A program made the position numbers and the translations under genes. This document shows positions 11,825 to 20,905 of a stretch of 64,000 nt of DNA, in pieces; position 1 is the stretch's first letter, and each line of letters starts with the position of its first letter. Under the pieces are notes generated by a model. That model made no database searches and was not told where the DNA came from. It saw nothing but the letters and a program-made list of their open reading frames with translations. Source of the stretch: Echinometra lucunter (taxonomy: Eukaryota; Echinodermata; Echinoidea; Camarodonta; Echinometridae). The stretch is taken from NCBI GenBank assembly GCA_029962745.1, contig CM057157.1:7256613-7320612 (forward strand), in the 5' to 3' direction.

Positions 11825-13479
11825 ACCTTTTCTGATAATACATTGCTTACATGTGTATGTGTAGGATCCATGACTTGACCCCTCCTGGGAAAAATATCCA
11901 CATCGTATTTATGGGGAAGAAGAATACAAAGGATAGATCTTAATAAGTATAAGAACAGAACAAAGATGTTTTTTCTGATCTCCACTGGTGTAAATACCAT
12001 TGTTAGATCTGTCTTATCCTGCCCTGCTAGCTAATTGTTCATTCTCCATTTCCCACAAACCAATTTACAAGAAAAGTACTGGTAGTGCAATTCAAAAAAT
12101 AAGAGACTTATCACAGCCTTTGTCTTGCTTGGATGATTGTGGTCAAACTATTCAGCTTGGCTCTACTTCCTCTCTCTATCCCCCCCCCCCCCCCCCCCCG
12201 AATAGCCTTTGAGTTATAATGAATGAGAGAATAAATTAACTATTCAGAATGGATTTGTACAATTACATTGGACAAAAGACAATTAACACCTACAAGTAGG
12301 GTGGCCTAAACAGCTATTGGCCCTGATAACTTAACTGTATCCTCTTTTCTACAGAATGGATTAACCCATAGAAAACTAAGCCCCAGATAATAAGGACTAA
12401 CAGTTGCCTGGTCTTTGGAAAATGGTAACACTGACTGAGGGCAGTGTTTACAGCCACATGCTTGTGACTGTAATTAAGGTAGCCAGACCCGACGGCGGAA
12501 GCCGTGCTCCGGCGTCGGACAAGGACGCACACAAAATTTTGGTGAACCCATTCGGTATCCCGGAAGGTAATCGGCATTTGCATACATAAACTTTATGTGC
12601 GAGAGGTCGAACTTCTGGTTGACCCTCGGCGGAGAGAACGAAATTTCCGAGTGCAGATGAAGCATTATTAAATCATTGTTTTTTGGTAAGTTCTAAGTTG
12701 TCAAAATAAATATGAGAAGTGAGAAAACATCAATCAAACATTCAATTTTTGAAGCGGGTTTGCAATGATTTCCTATGCCCGCTTGTACAGCGCTGTCGCT
12801 TTGTGACAGCGCTGTGTATAGTAATAATTAAGGTAGAGAGTGGTGTAGCGTTAACAATGTGGTGTGCAATGCTGATTCAATGGTGCACTCTACTTTAGCC
12901 GTTGCACCGCTCTTAATTCGCTTGTGGCCTAGCTAGACCCTAACGGATTAACATTTCTAACATTAGGTAAACTGACGATGTGGGAGGTCATCCTAGAATT
13001 CCTATTCAAACAGTGACAAAAAGCTGCCAAAAAACACAATGCTCAATTGATGGGATTTTCACATCTTCAAAAGTCTGACCATATTGGCATTTCAAAAAAT
13101 TACACATTTCAAGTAGATCTAGGTCTACTTGGAAGTAGTTTGTTTACAGGGGGAAAAAAAAAGGAATGCATCAAGCCATCATCCACCATGTGCAATTCCA
13201 AACACTCATGATAGCAGACACGCATTATCCACTGCTCAATCATCAGTTTCTCACAAATCTTAGTATTATTTTGTACATTTTAAGGATCTAGTAAGTTAGT
13301 GACAGAGTCTATGATTGCTACAGATAATCCTATTCCTAAACTCGCAATAAAATAGTATCCTCAAAAGGCTCAAGAATAGAAGTCAAAACAAGGGACATCA
13401 CCACGTGAAGGCACGTGAGATGAGAAGACGTTGAAAAGGCACTCACCGAAGGCGAAGGTGCATCCCAATCTTCAGTCAT
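419..13479 (-). CDS. vasa: Vasa/DDX4-like germline RNA helicase, N-terminal half (partial gene, 10 exons seen)
   Basis: Ten minus-strand exons join without a phase conflict: 13447-13479, 11648-11678, 11214-11239, 8273-8534, 7214-7222, 6167-6280, 5329-5415, 4281-4367, 2411-2497, 419-526 (844 bases, 281 codons plus one base). The product starts [11 protein letters not shown], continues as a Gly/Phe/Arg-rich low-complexity region (about residues 12-125), then has five CCHC knuckles (C-x2-C-x4-H-x4-C) near residues 131-144, 168-181, 197-210, 226-239 and 262-275. Vasa proteins of several invertebrates have an acidic/Trp start, RGG repeats and zinc knuckles before the DEAD-box core; they act in germ granules in mRNA regulation and piRNA biology. 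The helicase domain is not in the window, so the name is an inference; a CNBP-like or other glycine-rich knuckle protein is the alternative. Most introns are phase 1, which allows knuckle exons to be duplicated or skipped without breaking the frame. Confidence 0.75.
1227..1664. repeat. Diverged copy of the piggyBac-like miniature element
   Basis: Shares long stretches with the copies at 26.9, 29.8 and 50.5 kb (for example CCAAATACATGAGCAGAA and GGCAACTTTTT). The TTAA/CCC ends are eroded here, so it is an old copy in a Vasa intron. Confidence 0.55.
2411..2497 (-). CDS. vasa: Vasa-like exon 9, CCHC knuckle 4 (duplicated exon)
   Basis: 87 bp, phase 1 in and out, same amino-acid sequence as exon 8 with silent differences (for example TGC/TGT, AAC/AAT). 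Acceptor is the final AG of GATCAG, donor GTTAGT. Flanking intron bases outside the splice sites also look related, suggesting that some intron was copied as well. Confidence 0.8.
2693..4231. repeat. DR1-bearing repeat, copy 1 (interrupted)
   Basis: Starts ACTAGATGAATCCTCGACC and ends GAGGCATAAAAA after a GGACGGACGGAC stretch and CATAATGCCTCCGGCAACC. The body is about three tandem units of roughly 145 bp (3.72-4.16 kb), each with GACCTCTATGACCTTTGACC and CAAATGGTTGTTGAGTTAT-like parts. The same ends occur at 24.28-24.85 kb. It is split by the element at 2882-3653. Confidence 0.65.
2882..3653. mobile_element. Tc1/mariner-type non-autonomous element nested in the DR1 repeat
   Basis: Ends TGGGCAATTCCAC and GTGGAATTACCCA are inverted repeats with one mismatch. 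TA flanks both sides (2880-2881, 3654-3655). The related repeat at 24.4 kb reads GCATACATGAACC without the insert, giving a paralogous empty site. No transposase is seen. The interior repeats GGTAACTGACGTTAC. Confidence 0.7.
4281..4367 (-). CDS. vasa: Vasa-like exon 8, CCHC knuckle 3 (duplicated exon)
   Basis: 87 bp, phase 1 in and out. Encodes [20 protein letters not shown] then DCPTKDSS. The protein is identical to exon 9 but the DNA differs at several silent sites, so this is a genuine paralogous exon. The donor context GGTTAGT is also shared. Confidence 0.8.
5329..5415 (-). CDS. vasa: Vasa-like exon 7, CCHC knuckle 2
   Basis: 87 bp, phase 1 in and out. Knuckle [14 protein letters not shown] follows a glycine run; the tail is PNADSS. 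Acceptor CTATTTAG, donor GTTTGT. Confidence 0.8.
6167..6280 (-). CDS. vasa: Vasa-like exon 6, CCHC knuckle 1
   Basis: 114 bp, phase 1 in and out. Encodes [20 protein letters not shown], then ECPSAE, then GGGGRKFGR. The CCHC spacing C-x2-C-x4-H-x4-C is complete. Donor GTGAGG; acceptor TTTGAATAG. Confidence 0.8.
6878..7162 (-). repeat. tRNA-derived SINE, copy 1
   Basis: On the minus strand the head has an A-box-like TGGTCCAGTGGATAAG and a B-box GGTTCGAATCCC. A body with GGGTACTGGCAGGAAGGAAT follows and the end is an (ATT)n tail at 6878-6895. This is the layout of a tRNA-derived SINE. The tRNA part lacks a convincing anticodon arm, so it is not annotated as a functional tRNA. Confidence 0.7.
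7214..7222 (-). CDS. vasa: Candidate 9-nt microexon of the Vasa-like gene
   Basis: GTGGAAGAG sits between a good acceptor (ATATATTTTCAG) and a donor (GTAAAGG). It is phase 1 in and out and adds G-G-R within a Gly/Arg run. Without it, exons 4 and 6 still join in frame, so it is optional. Evidence is only splice signals and phase. Confidence 0.5.
7316..8144. repeat. DR1-bearing repeat, related subfamily
   Basis: Six or so imperfect units of about 130-150 bp, each with TGACCTTTGACCT-like sequence, AGATCATCTTCC-type and GGTTCTTGAGATATC-type parts. It ends GATGGACAGACAGAC and GGGCAGAGGCATAAAAA, like the copies at 2.7 and 24.3 kb. Lies in the Vasa intron between exons 4 and 5. Confidence 0.6.
8273..8534 (-). 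CDS. vasa: Vasa-like exon 4, RG/FG-rich region
   Basis: 262 bp, phase 0 in and phase 1 out, with acceptor TTATTTTAG and donor GTAAGTG. It opens [17 protein letters not shown] (RG repeats, likely sites of arginine methylation by family analogy), continues through Asn/Gly/Ser-rich sequence, and ends with a repeated [13 protein letters not shown] motif and a glycine run. Low-complexity RG/FG sequence is typical of the disordered N-terminus that drives Vasa into germ granules; that role here is inferred. Confidence 0.75.
8774..9010. mobile_element. Miniature inverted-repeat element
   Basis: Left end AAGGCCCTGTCCC and right end GGGACAGGTCCTT are inverted. The homology extends inwards to ATTCCATCTG/CAGATGGAAT. 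No coding capacity. Inserted in a Vasa intron. Confidence 0.55.
10751..11002. mobile_element. Miniature inverted-repeat element
   Basis: Ends GTTGCAAGAAAGTTG and CAACTTTCTTGTAAT are inverted, flanked by GGGGG/CCCC. The interior repeats TTGCAA-type words on both strands. No coding capacity. Confidence 0.5.
11214..11239 (-). CDS. vasa: Vasa-like exon 3 (26 bp)
   Basis: Acceptor TTTGTGTAG, donor GTAAGT. Encodes GGSKFGNQD across the phase-1 junction and returns the frame to phase 0, exactly what exon 4 needs. Confidence 0.65.
11648..11678 (-). CDS. vasa: Vasa-like exon 2 (31 bp)
   Basis: Acceptor TTTTGTAG, donor GTAAGT. Encodes [10 protein letters not shown] plus one base (phase 0 in, phase 1 out), starting the Gly/Phe/Ser-rich region. 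Such short exons are missed by ORF length filters. Confidence 0.65.
11790..11821. repeat. (CT)n microsatellite
   Basis: Uninterrupted CT dinucleotide run in the first Vasa intron. Other simple tracts: poly-C 12181-12199, poly-G 15815-15829, (CT)n near 22156-22170, 34050-34078, 58205-58240 and 63668-63688. Confidence 0.9.
13447..13479 (-). CDS. vasa: Vasa-like exon 1, start codon
   Basis: ATG at 13479-13477 opens [11 protein letters not shown], then donor GTGAGT at phase 0. The short acidic/aromatic start (E-D-W-D) is typical of Vasa N-termini. The first in-frame ATG with a downstream donor was taken as start. The 5'UTR lies just above 13480; the transcription start is not determined. Confidence 0.7.
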
Positions 13480-13800
13480 GTTTTCCAGTAGGTATCTTAT
13501 GACCTTTCCTCACTAAGTGCCGAAATGAACAGGAATTTTCGGCCTGTGCCCTGTCTTCTGTTGTCGACTTTTATTCCCGATTTCAGCTGGCGGCCACCAC
13601 TTGTTAGTTGTGTCACACGCGAACACCACCATGTAGATCTACCAAAGTCAAAGGCCAATGGCAAAATAAAGCAAGGTATTATACTCCGGTTCCCGTATAG
13701 GCCTACACTGCATGCATTTGCGAAGCGCATTTAATTATTTACTTTGTGATGGTGTGTGCACGCGGCGGCGCGGTCACGGATCGGAGGAGCTGCGCTGAGC
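13480..13800 (-). promoter_or_regulatory. Probable Vasa-like 5'UTR/promoter region
   Basis: The DNA above the start codon is CpG-richer than its surroundings. On the minus strand it has a CCATTGGCC (inverted CCAAT) near 13655 and an A/T stretch TATAATA near 13678. These are weak motifs and the start site is not proven. A foldback element sits just upstream at 13829-14060. Confidence 0.35.
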
Positions 13801-13828
13801 GAGCAGCATCATCAATCATAGCTAGGAG

Positions 13829-14060
13829 TAGTCTAGAATCTGGACTCTTTTCATGAAGTTTTTATATTCCCCGAAACAGCTGCTAAACTCACTGTACGCG
13901 TCAAGTCGAGTGATGGCGCGATCCCGAGAACTCTGGAGAACCTGTCCGGGCGGAAAGGTTCTCGGGATCGCGCCATCACTCGACTTGACGCGTACAGTGA
14001 GTTTAGCAGCTGTTTCGGGGAATGTAAAAACTTCATAAAAAGAGTCCAGAATCTAGACTA
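13829..14060. mobile_element. Foldback (MULE/Merlin-like) miniature element near the Vasa promoter
   Basis: Arms 13829-13931 and 13958-14060 are almost perfect reverse complements (about 103 bp), with a 26-bp loop. A 9-bp direct repeat AGCTAGGAG flanks it exactly (13820-13828, 14061-14069). Long inverted repeats with a 9-bp duplication point to Mutator-like or Merlin-like transposition. The near identity of the arms suggests recent insertion. Confidence 0.75.
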
Positions 14061-14069
14061 AGCTAGGAG

Positions 14070-14760
14070 CTGAGTCGAGTCAAGCCAGCTAGCGCGCGCT
14101 AGCGCTAGCCATGTGTTCGGTTCGATATAAATAAAACGTCTTTGGATAATGACAGAGCCATGTAATGTCGCCCAACCTAAACTCGGTAAATATATACATG
14201 TACACCCATTCTTTAACCCCCCCCCCCCACTATAGAGGTCTAGTACAGATTTGATTATACAAGCATAGATTAATTTATATGCTATATGTACTAAAATTTG
14301 TATTAATTGTACATGTACATGAATTATGGGGAATTATACCTCTGAAGGCTGTATAATTTTCTATGCAATTTGATTTATTGTGTATATAGCAAGTCATTAT
14401 TTTTTCTTTCTTTCATTACTGAATGAATGCAATAATATACAAAACAAGACAAAACAAAATATCTTGAATATTCTCCATTTCTTAAGCTTTAAGTTTGTAA
14501 CTTTGTTATCCAATTTGACCGCATGTATACGACTAAGTTTCAGGGACTCACCTTACAAGCTTTGATTTGTAACTTGCTCCTCCATTTTATTCAGCCTGGC
14601 CAACTTTATTTTGTTCACCGTTCCTAAGTAATTCCTTCTTTCATTTACAATGTTATTTGATTATATTAATGTAATTACAGGATTAAGGAATTCATATGTT
14701 TATTTTGTACATGTTTACTGTGAGACGGAAACAAATAAATTAAATCAAATCAAAATAAAA
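14070..14760. other. Intergenic DNA with a possible LINE tail
   Basis: A/T-rich, no convincing gene. The end at 14700-14760 (GAGACGGAAACAAATAAATT then AAATCAAAT repeats) resembles a LINE 3' terminus. A poly-C tract lies near 14217-14228. Confidence 0.35.
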
Positions 14761-16170
14761 TACACTAACAAAAAAAAAAGAAAGTAAACACTTTTTCAAG
14801 TTCAGATTTTTCATAGAAGACTTAAATGAAAATCAATATATCAAACTAAAGGGAATTTAATAGTCTTTAAAGCTGGTGGGTGAACACTAAAACAATCTTT
14901 ATGGCTGACGGTGAACAATTCTTTTTCTCTTCCAGGGTACAAAAGTAAAAATTGCAAAAATGAACAGTTTGCCATTCATGTGCAAATGCCCTTCCACATA
15001 ACCATGCCCATGGGAACAAAAGATCAACCTTATACAAAATAAGAGACTTGGTTGAAATTGCATAATTGAGTCAACGCTCTCTATATCTCTTTCCAGCCCC
15101 CCCCCCAAAAAAAAAGGAGGAGAGAAAAAAAAAAGAAGCTTCTGCTAAGTTCAAGTTTGAATGACATCTGGAGTAGGTGACTAAGTGCCCCAACTTTGAC
15201 ATGTTTAAAATTAATTTCTTAATTAGGAAATCTAATTTTTTTTTTTAGCCTAGTAGGTGAATACAAAATGGAAATTTATGCATAAGTGAACACATTCATT
15301 TATCTGTTTCAAAGTGCCAAACTAAAAGTTTTGAAAATGCAAAATCTTTTCGTTTAAGAAAAAACAACAACAAACAAACAAAACAAAAAAAAAAAAAACA
15401 CGTGGCATCGACGGCCATTTTGCATTGGACTTCGCAAACAACATGAAAAATGCAAGAAAAAAGTTTGAATGGTTTATTGCACTTGAAAAGGACATCATTC
15501 TTTAAATCTAAAAACATGAAAAATGGATAAAGGAATAGCTAAAGTTGCATAGCATGAGGGACAATGCCTTTGGATCTACGCTATTGAAAACAAAGTTGTT
15601 CCCTGGGAATGGAGCGTACTTAATCCCACAAGCCATGCCACTGAGTAACCATATTCATTTGACTCATAAATTCATGAATTAATAATTTATAATACTGAAA
15701 AAAAATCAAATTTGGGGCATTTAAACATCCTTTTGGCTACTCCACATGTCAATTTGTACTTAACAGAAGCTTCTCTCTTTTTAATTTTTTTTTTCTTTTT
15801 CCTTTTTTTTAATGGGGGGGGGGGGGGGGCTCGAAAGAGATATAAAGAGTGAAGACTCAATAATGCAATTTCAGTCAAGGCTCTCATTGTTTAAATTTGA
15901 CCTTTTGTTCCCATCGTTATGTGGAAAGGCATTTACACATGAATGGTAAACTGTCCATTTTTGCAATTTTTACCTTTGTACCCTGGAAGAGAAAAACGAA
16001 CGTGTTCACTCGTGCGTAAAGTTTTTTTTAGCATTCATCTGCAGCTTCAAAGACTATCAAATTCTCTTTAATTTGATTATAATCTATTGATTTCTACTAG
16101 TATTCAATTCTTCTGTGAAAAATCTGAACTTGGAAAAGTGTTTACTTTCTTTTTTTTTTTGTTGAGTGTA
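14761..16170. repeat. 1.4-kb inverted repeat with about 400-bp arms
   Basis: The left arm (14761-15170) and right arm (15745-16170) are diverged reverse complements. Shared words include AAGTAAACACTTTT, TTCAGATTTTTCA, CCAGGGTACAAAAGTAAAAA and CATAACCATGCCCATGGGAA versus TTCCCATCGTTATG. Outer ends contain poly-A/poly-T. No coding region. Either a foldback element or two copies inserted head to head. Confidence 0.65.
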
Positions 16171-18010
16171 GAATGTGCCATCAAGCACACATCTGGGACT
16201 GGGTAAAGACTATCGATGGTAAAAGTCGGACCCAGTAAAAAAAAAAAAAAGAAAGAAAAGATGAACAAGCTTAGTCTGGCATGACTTGTCCTAGTATTCA
16301 TAAAGTAATTTTTTAAGATAAAAACGTGTGCTTATAGGAATTATGCGCACGGGAACTGGAGAGAGGGAGAAAAGGGGGCAGCAGGGTACCATTTCTGTAT
16401 CAGGATTTTGGACTAAATTTATTTGAAACATAAGCTATAAGCAAGCCATCGGACTCTGCTATCAGTTTAGAAGCCTCAAGAGACCTTAAGACTCAAAAGT
16501 ATTATGCTATCATAAGGGGAGGCTTACGCCTATAAATAGAAAAGATGAAATTATTCCGAAAGATAAACTGAAATAATTTCCCTAATCTATATTCCTCAGT
16601 TCATTGCTCTTTCAGTAGACCTGGTTCTACGGAAGGGGGAGGGGGCCTTGAAAAAAAAATTGAAAATGGGACGATATAGGTACAATTTCAATTTCATATA
16701 TATTACATTACATGATCCTCTAAGACCAGTAGCCCCCCCCCCCCAAGTGTTTGCCGTAGAGCCATGAATGCTTCAAATGCAGGATTATAACAAGAAGTGT
16801 AAAATAATAAACGGCCCACTTTTGCAATTTAAAATCGAAATACTACCATCAGCACATGATGAAATATATGAAAACTGGAGATGATGGCCCTTGTTTAACA
16901 CGGGGGAGGGGAGTCAGAATTAATACATCAATACATGACAAGTGACCACGGATTCCCCCCCCCCCATGTACACATATTTTGGTAAATCACACATCCATTT
17001 TTTTTTTGTTATAGTTTTTTTTTGTCGTGGGCCTTTTCTTAACCATGCTGCAAAACCTACCCTTTTCTCAAGTTTTCTTGTTCTTGGTTGTTTTGTTTTA
17101 ACTTTGTTATGTTTTGCCACGCATCCAGGCGCACAGGAAGCAGTTTGGGATTCGGGGGGCAAACATCCCGGGGGCTGACCTTTCATTTTTTTTTTTCATG
17201 TCTTCTCACTCCTAATATATAACATAAAGGTAAAAAAAAAATCCATGCCCACCTCCTTTTCTTTGAATGAAATATTGCTTGATCCACATCAGGTTTCTTT
17301 CTTTCTTTCTTTTTTTTTCTTTTCTTTCCTTATCTTTTTTTTAAATTTGACTTTTCCTTTTGACTCAAATAAAATGATACCATCCTCTCTATACGCCTTT
17401 ACAGCCAGGGGGAGGCTTTGGGGAGAGAAAATGCTTTTTTTTTTGGTTTTTGTTCAAGGGGCGACGGCCCCTCCCCCAACTTCCGGCCGCTTGTTTGACT
17501 GCTCCCCGCAGGGATGGGGGGGGGGGGGGGGTTGCACTGCACTTGATGTAGTAAGGAGAGAGAGAGAGAGAGAGAGAGTGATTAGTGTCAAAAGTGCCGG
17601 ATGCACTGAACTGGTCACTTTCATTGAAAGAAAAACGAACATGATGAGCTTGAAATAAGAATTGAATAGGCTTAGTATCATTCTTGTCCCCAGAAAACGA
17701 TCGTTATCATTGTGCTAACTAAATAGGTTCAACATTGCAAAACTAGTATATGTATACATCAACGAACTAAAACGTCTTTCTAGTTCTGTGGTATACATGG
17801 TATAGATAGCGCTGTTGCGAAATGTGGAACGAATTTCATTTGGGCCGGTTTGGATCGAGGACATGATGAAGCATGGGTGGGAGGAGGAAGGGAGTCCGGA
17901 TCGGAGCGAAGTAGTTTGGGAGATAAGTGTCATATCAAGCATGGGGGTCAAATTCTCTCAGGCATGAAAAGTAGATCTTGCAAGCCTGTTCACGTCACGC
18001 AACTCTGGAC
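16171..18010. other. Intergenic DNA, simple tracts only
   Basis: No gene supported. Contains several homopolymer and dinucleotide tracts (poly-C near 16733-16743 and 16955-16964, poly-T at 17.0-17.4 kb, poly-G 17516-17531, (GA)n 17555-17577). ORFs here are products of the tracts. Confidence 0.5.
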
Positions 18011-18284
18011 CAATTAGTTCAAGTTCAAGTTCAATTTATTCAAAAACCAGACATATTATGAGCACAAATCAATGATTAGATGGTACAAAAGAATACATGA
18101 TACAATATGAACGGTTTTCTAGGACCCCGAAGAAGCACAGCTTGTGAGTGGGGCGCTATATACCTCTAAATAAGATGAAAATCTAAATGTATAAAATGAC
18201 AAAGAGAATACATAATAAACAGATATATCGACTACAAATATGTACAAAATGTACACTAAACAAGTGTCAGCATAAACACAAACA

Positions 18285-18316
18285 CACTCACACACACACA
18301 CACACACACACACGCA
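18285..18316. repeat. (CA)n microsatellite
   Basis: CA dinucleotide run inside the 3' untranslated part of the LINE. Confidence 0.9.
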
Positions 18317-18398
18317 AACACACATGACTAGGGTGGCCAACTACGAGATACATGTAAAACATAATAGACTCTATGGAAGAAAAAACTTTCTAAATTAA

Positions 18399-18704
18399 CT
18401 AAGATAATAGATTGTCAAAGAGGTATTTTTTACATTGCACTTTAAACCGATAAAGAGTTGTACAGTTCCTAATATCAGAAGGTAACCTGTTCCACTCCTT
18501 GATACAGGTTGTTATGAAAGAATTTAAGGATACATTAGTTCTTACATAAGGTCGGTGGATAAAGTTATGTTGACGTGTATTGTAATTGTGTATCTGAGAG
18601 TTAAGGGGAAATAAGTCTTTTAGTTGGCAAATTTGGGGGCAAAAATGAAGATTAAACATGAAAATCAAACAATTAAATGCAACCAACTCATCAAATGGGA
18701 GCAA
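18399..18704 (-). pseudogene. LINE ORF2 C-terminal fragment
   Basis: About 100 codons ending with NSFITTCIKEWNRLPSDIR and a Cys-containing tail, typical of the C-terminal part of CR1/Jockey ORF2. Shifted relative to the preceding fragment. Confidence 0.75.
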
Positions 18705-18706
18705 TT

Positions 18707-19369
18707 TTAGCTGAAGGAATAAAGGTTTACTAGGTGTCTGAAAGCCGAATTGGTGATGAGCCTTATGATTTTCTTTTGTAAAACTTTTAGTTTGTCGATG
18801 TAAGTCTTAAAAGTATTACCCCATGCAACATTGCAGTAAGTCAGATAGGGAAGCACAATGCTGGTGTATAAGGTTCTTAGAATAGAACCAGGTAAAACAC
18901 ACCTTAACCTACATATAACACCTACACCTCGAGAAACCTTTGTACACACTGATTCTAAATGGGGTTTCCAAGTCAAATGCTCATCAATAATTACTCCTAG
19001 AAATTGAATATGCTCACTACGAGCAACATTGCGGCCCCCAACATCAAGAATATTGACATCGTCTGGAATAATTTTGCCTCGTGATCGAAAAATAATACAT
19101 TTAGTTTTCTTAACATTTAGCAAAAGTTTATTACAACAGAACCATGCAAGTAACTTTTTAATTTCTACATTTGCAACTGAAATAAGAGTAGCAACGTTTC
19201 TATTAGACAATAGTAAACTTGTGTCATCAGCAAACAGAGAATACAAAAACACATTTGATGAGTTAATGATATCATTGACATAGATTAAAAATAACAAAGG
19301 ACCAAGTACCGAACCCTGGGGCACACCATAGTGAATATTACCAGATTGCGATTTAACACCATCAACCAT
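18707..19369 (-). pseudogene. LINE ORF2 fragment: reverse-transcriptase catalytic palm (FADD)
   Basis: Carries YGVPQGSVLGPLLFLIYVND, then SLFADDTSLL with the catalytic Asp pair, and the thumb region (LPYLTYCNVAWGN). It is out of frame with the block before it and the block after it. Confidence 0.85.
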
Positions 19370-19373
19370 GACA

Positions 19374-20873
19374 TTATTGTGTACGATCTTGTAAATAGCT
19401 TTGGAACCAAGCCAATGCTACTCCGCGTACTCCATAGTGCTCAAGTTTACTAAGAAGGATGTCATGGTCAATCGTGTCAAACGCCTTGGACAAATCAAGG
19501 AAAATTCCAAGGCAAAAATTACCATCATCAAATGATTTTATAATAGTATTTAATAAGTTGAAAACACCCATGCTAGTAGAGAAGTGTTTTCGGAAACCAT
19601 GTTGCTGAGGGATCAAAATGTTTCTTTTCAACAAAAACCCGTTCAATCGCTTGTAAACAATCTTCTCCAAGAGCTTAGAAAATATTGGCAAAAGAGCTAT
19701 AGGTCTGTAATTAACAATATTCTTCTTGTCATCTTTTTTGAAAACAGGAACAACCTTAGCCACCTTTAACTTCGATGGGACTATCCCATGTGACAAAGAA
19801 TTATTAAAAATAACACATAATGGTTCAACAAAATAGTGAATACATTCCTTAACAACCCTAGGGGCAATATCATCAGAACCGCTTGACTTTGATGACTTAA
19901 GTGATGAAACAAAATTAATGATTTCAGTGACAGAAGTTGGTCTAAGAAATAGAGAAGTATTATCAATGTTTGGCTTTAAATACTCATGAAAAGACTGTGG
20001 TACTGTCGGAATTTCTTTACTTATTTTCGCAGGCAATCCAATGAAATATTTGTTAAAACATTCAGCCTTATGCTTACTTGACAATAAAGATGAGCCTTCA
20101 TGGAACATCTCTAATGGGATCAAATGTTTCTTACCCCTGCCCAATAATTCATTGATGTGTGACCAAGTTTTCCTAATATCTCCCTTAATACTTTGAAATA
20201 GGTGGCCATAAAATTCCTGTTTTGCTAAGCGAAGCGTCCTAACAAGAACATTTTTATATCTAACATATTTCATTTTATTTGAATAATTTGGCGTTTTGAC
20301 ATATTTGGAATATAGATTATGTTTGCGATTGATTGATTTTAATAAACCACTAGTAACCCAAGGTTTCTTGCTTTTCTTCTTACTTATTACTTTGACGAGA
20401 GGGAAACATTGATCATACAAATCAGTGAATATACGAATAAAATATTCATAGGACTCATCAGGATTATCTAGCAGGTACAGATCCTGCCAATCAGTTTGCA
20501 GTAGATTTTGTTGAAAGGTTAAAATCCTTTGGTCTGTGATTAATCGTTTGAATGAGGCTTGGTTGTTTGAGCTGTCATCAACAAAATCACCCTTATTAAC
20601 ACAAAAGATTGGCAAATGATCTGATATATCTGAGCACAAGATACCAGCATCGAAATCATTATGGATACAGTTGGTAAAAATATTGTCTATCAGAGTTGCT
20701 GCATTTTGTGAGATTCGAGTGGGCTTTGATATAAGAGAAAATAAACCAAAAGAATTCATAAAGTCAGCAAATTCTTTGACCTTTGCATCAGAATTATAAT
20801 TTAGCAGATTAAGGTTAAAATCACCAGTAATATAGACATCTTTATTTTCTCTGCTAAGAGTCTGAAGCTGCAA
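19374..20873 (-). pseudogene. LINE ORF2 fragment: endonuclease end and reverse transcriptase fingers/palm
   Basis: About 500 codons open. It contains the endonuclease GDFN and SDH motifs near the N-terminus and reverse-transcriptase motifs 1-4 through [11 protein letters not shown] and [11 protein letters not shown]. The fragment has no true start, since the reading frame continues upstream through non-ATG codons to the truncation point. Confidence 0.85.
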
Positions 20874-20905
20874 TTCAAGGTTTTCACAAAAGGATGTACT
20901 ATCAT

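Larger units (their letters stand above)
18012..20905 (-). mobile_element. 5'-truncated, frameshifted Jockey/CR1-like LINE
   Basis: The minus strand encodes the end of an AP-endonuclease domain (motifs [10 protein letters not shown] and SDHLPIF), then a reverse transcriptase ([57 protein letters not shown]). It is broken into three reading blocks, 19374-20873 plus upstream codons, 18707-19369, and 18399-18704. The first break looks like one extra T after the DRTQ codons. The 3' end at about 18012-18040 is a (TTGAAC)n repeat, a typical terminus for this group. The endonuclease start is missing, so insertion was 5'-truncated at about 20905. A dead copy. Confidence 0.85.

Noticed and set aside
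13851..14038. Two near-identical 61-codon ORFs on opposite strands
   Set aside because: They are the two arms of the foldback element read from either side.
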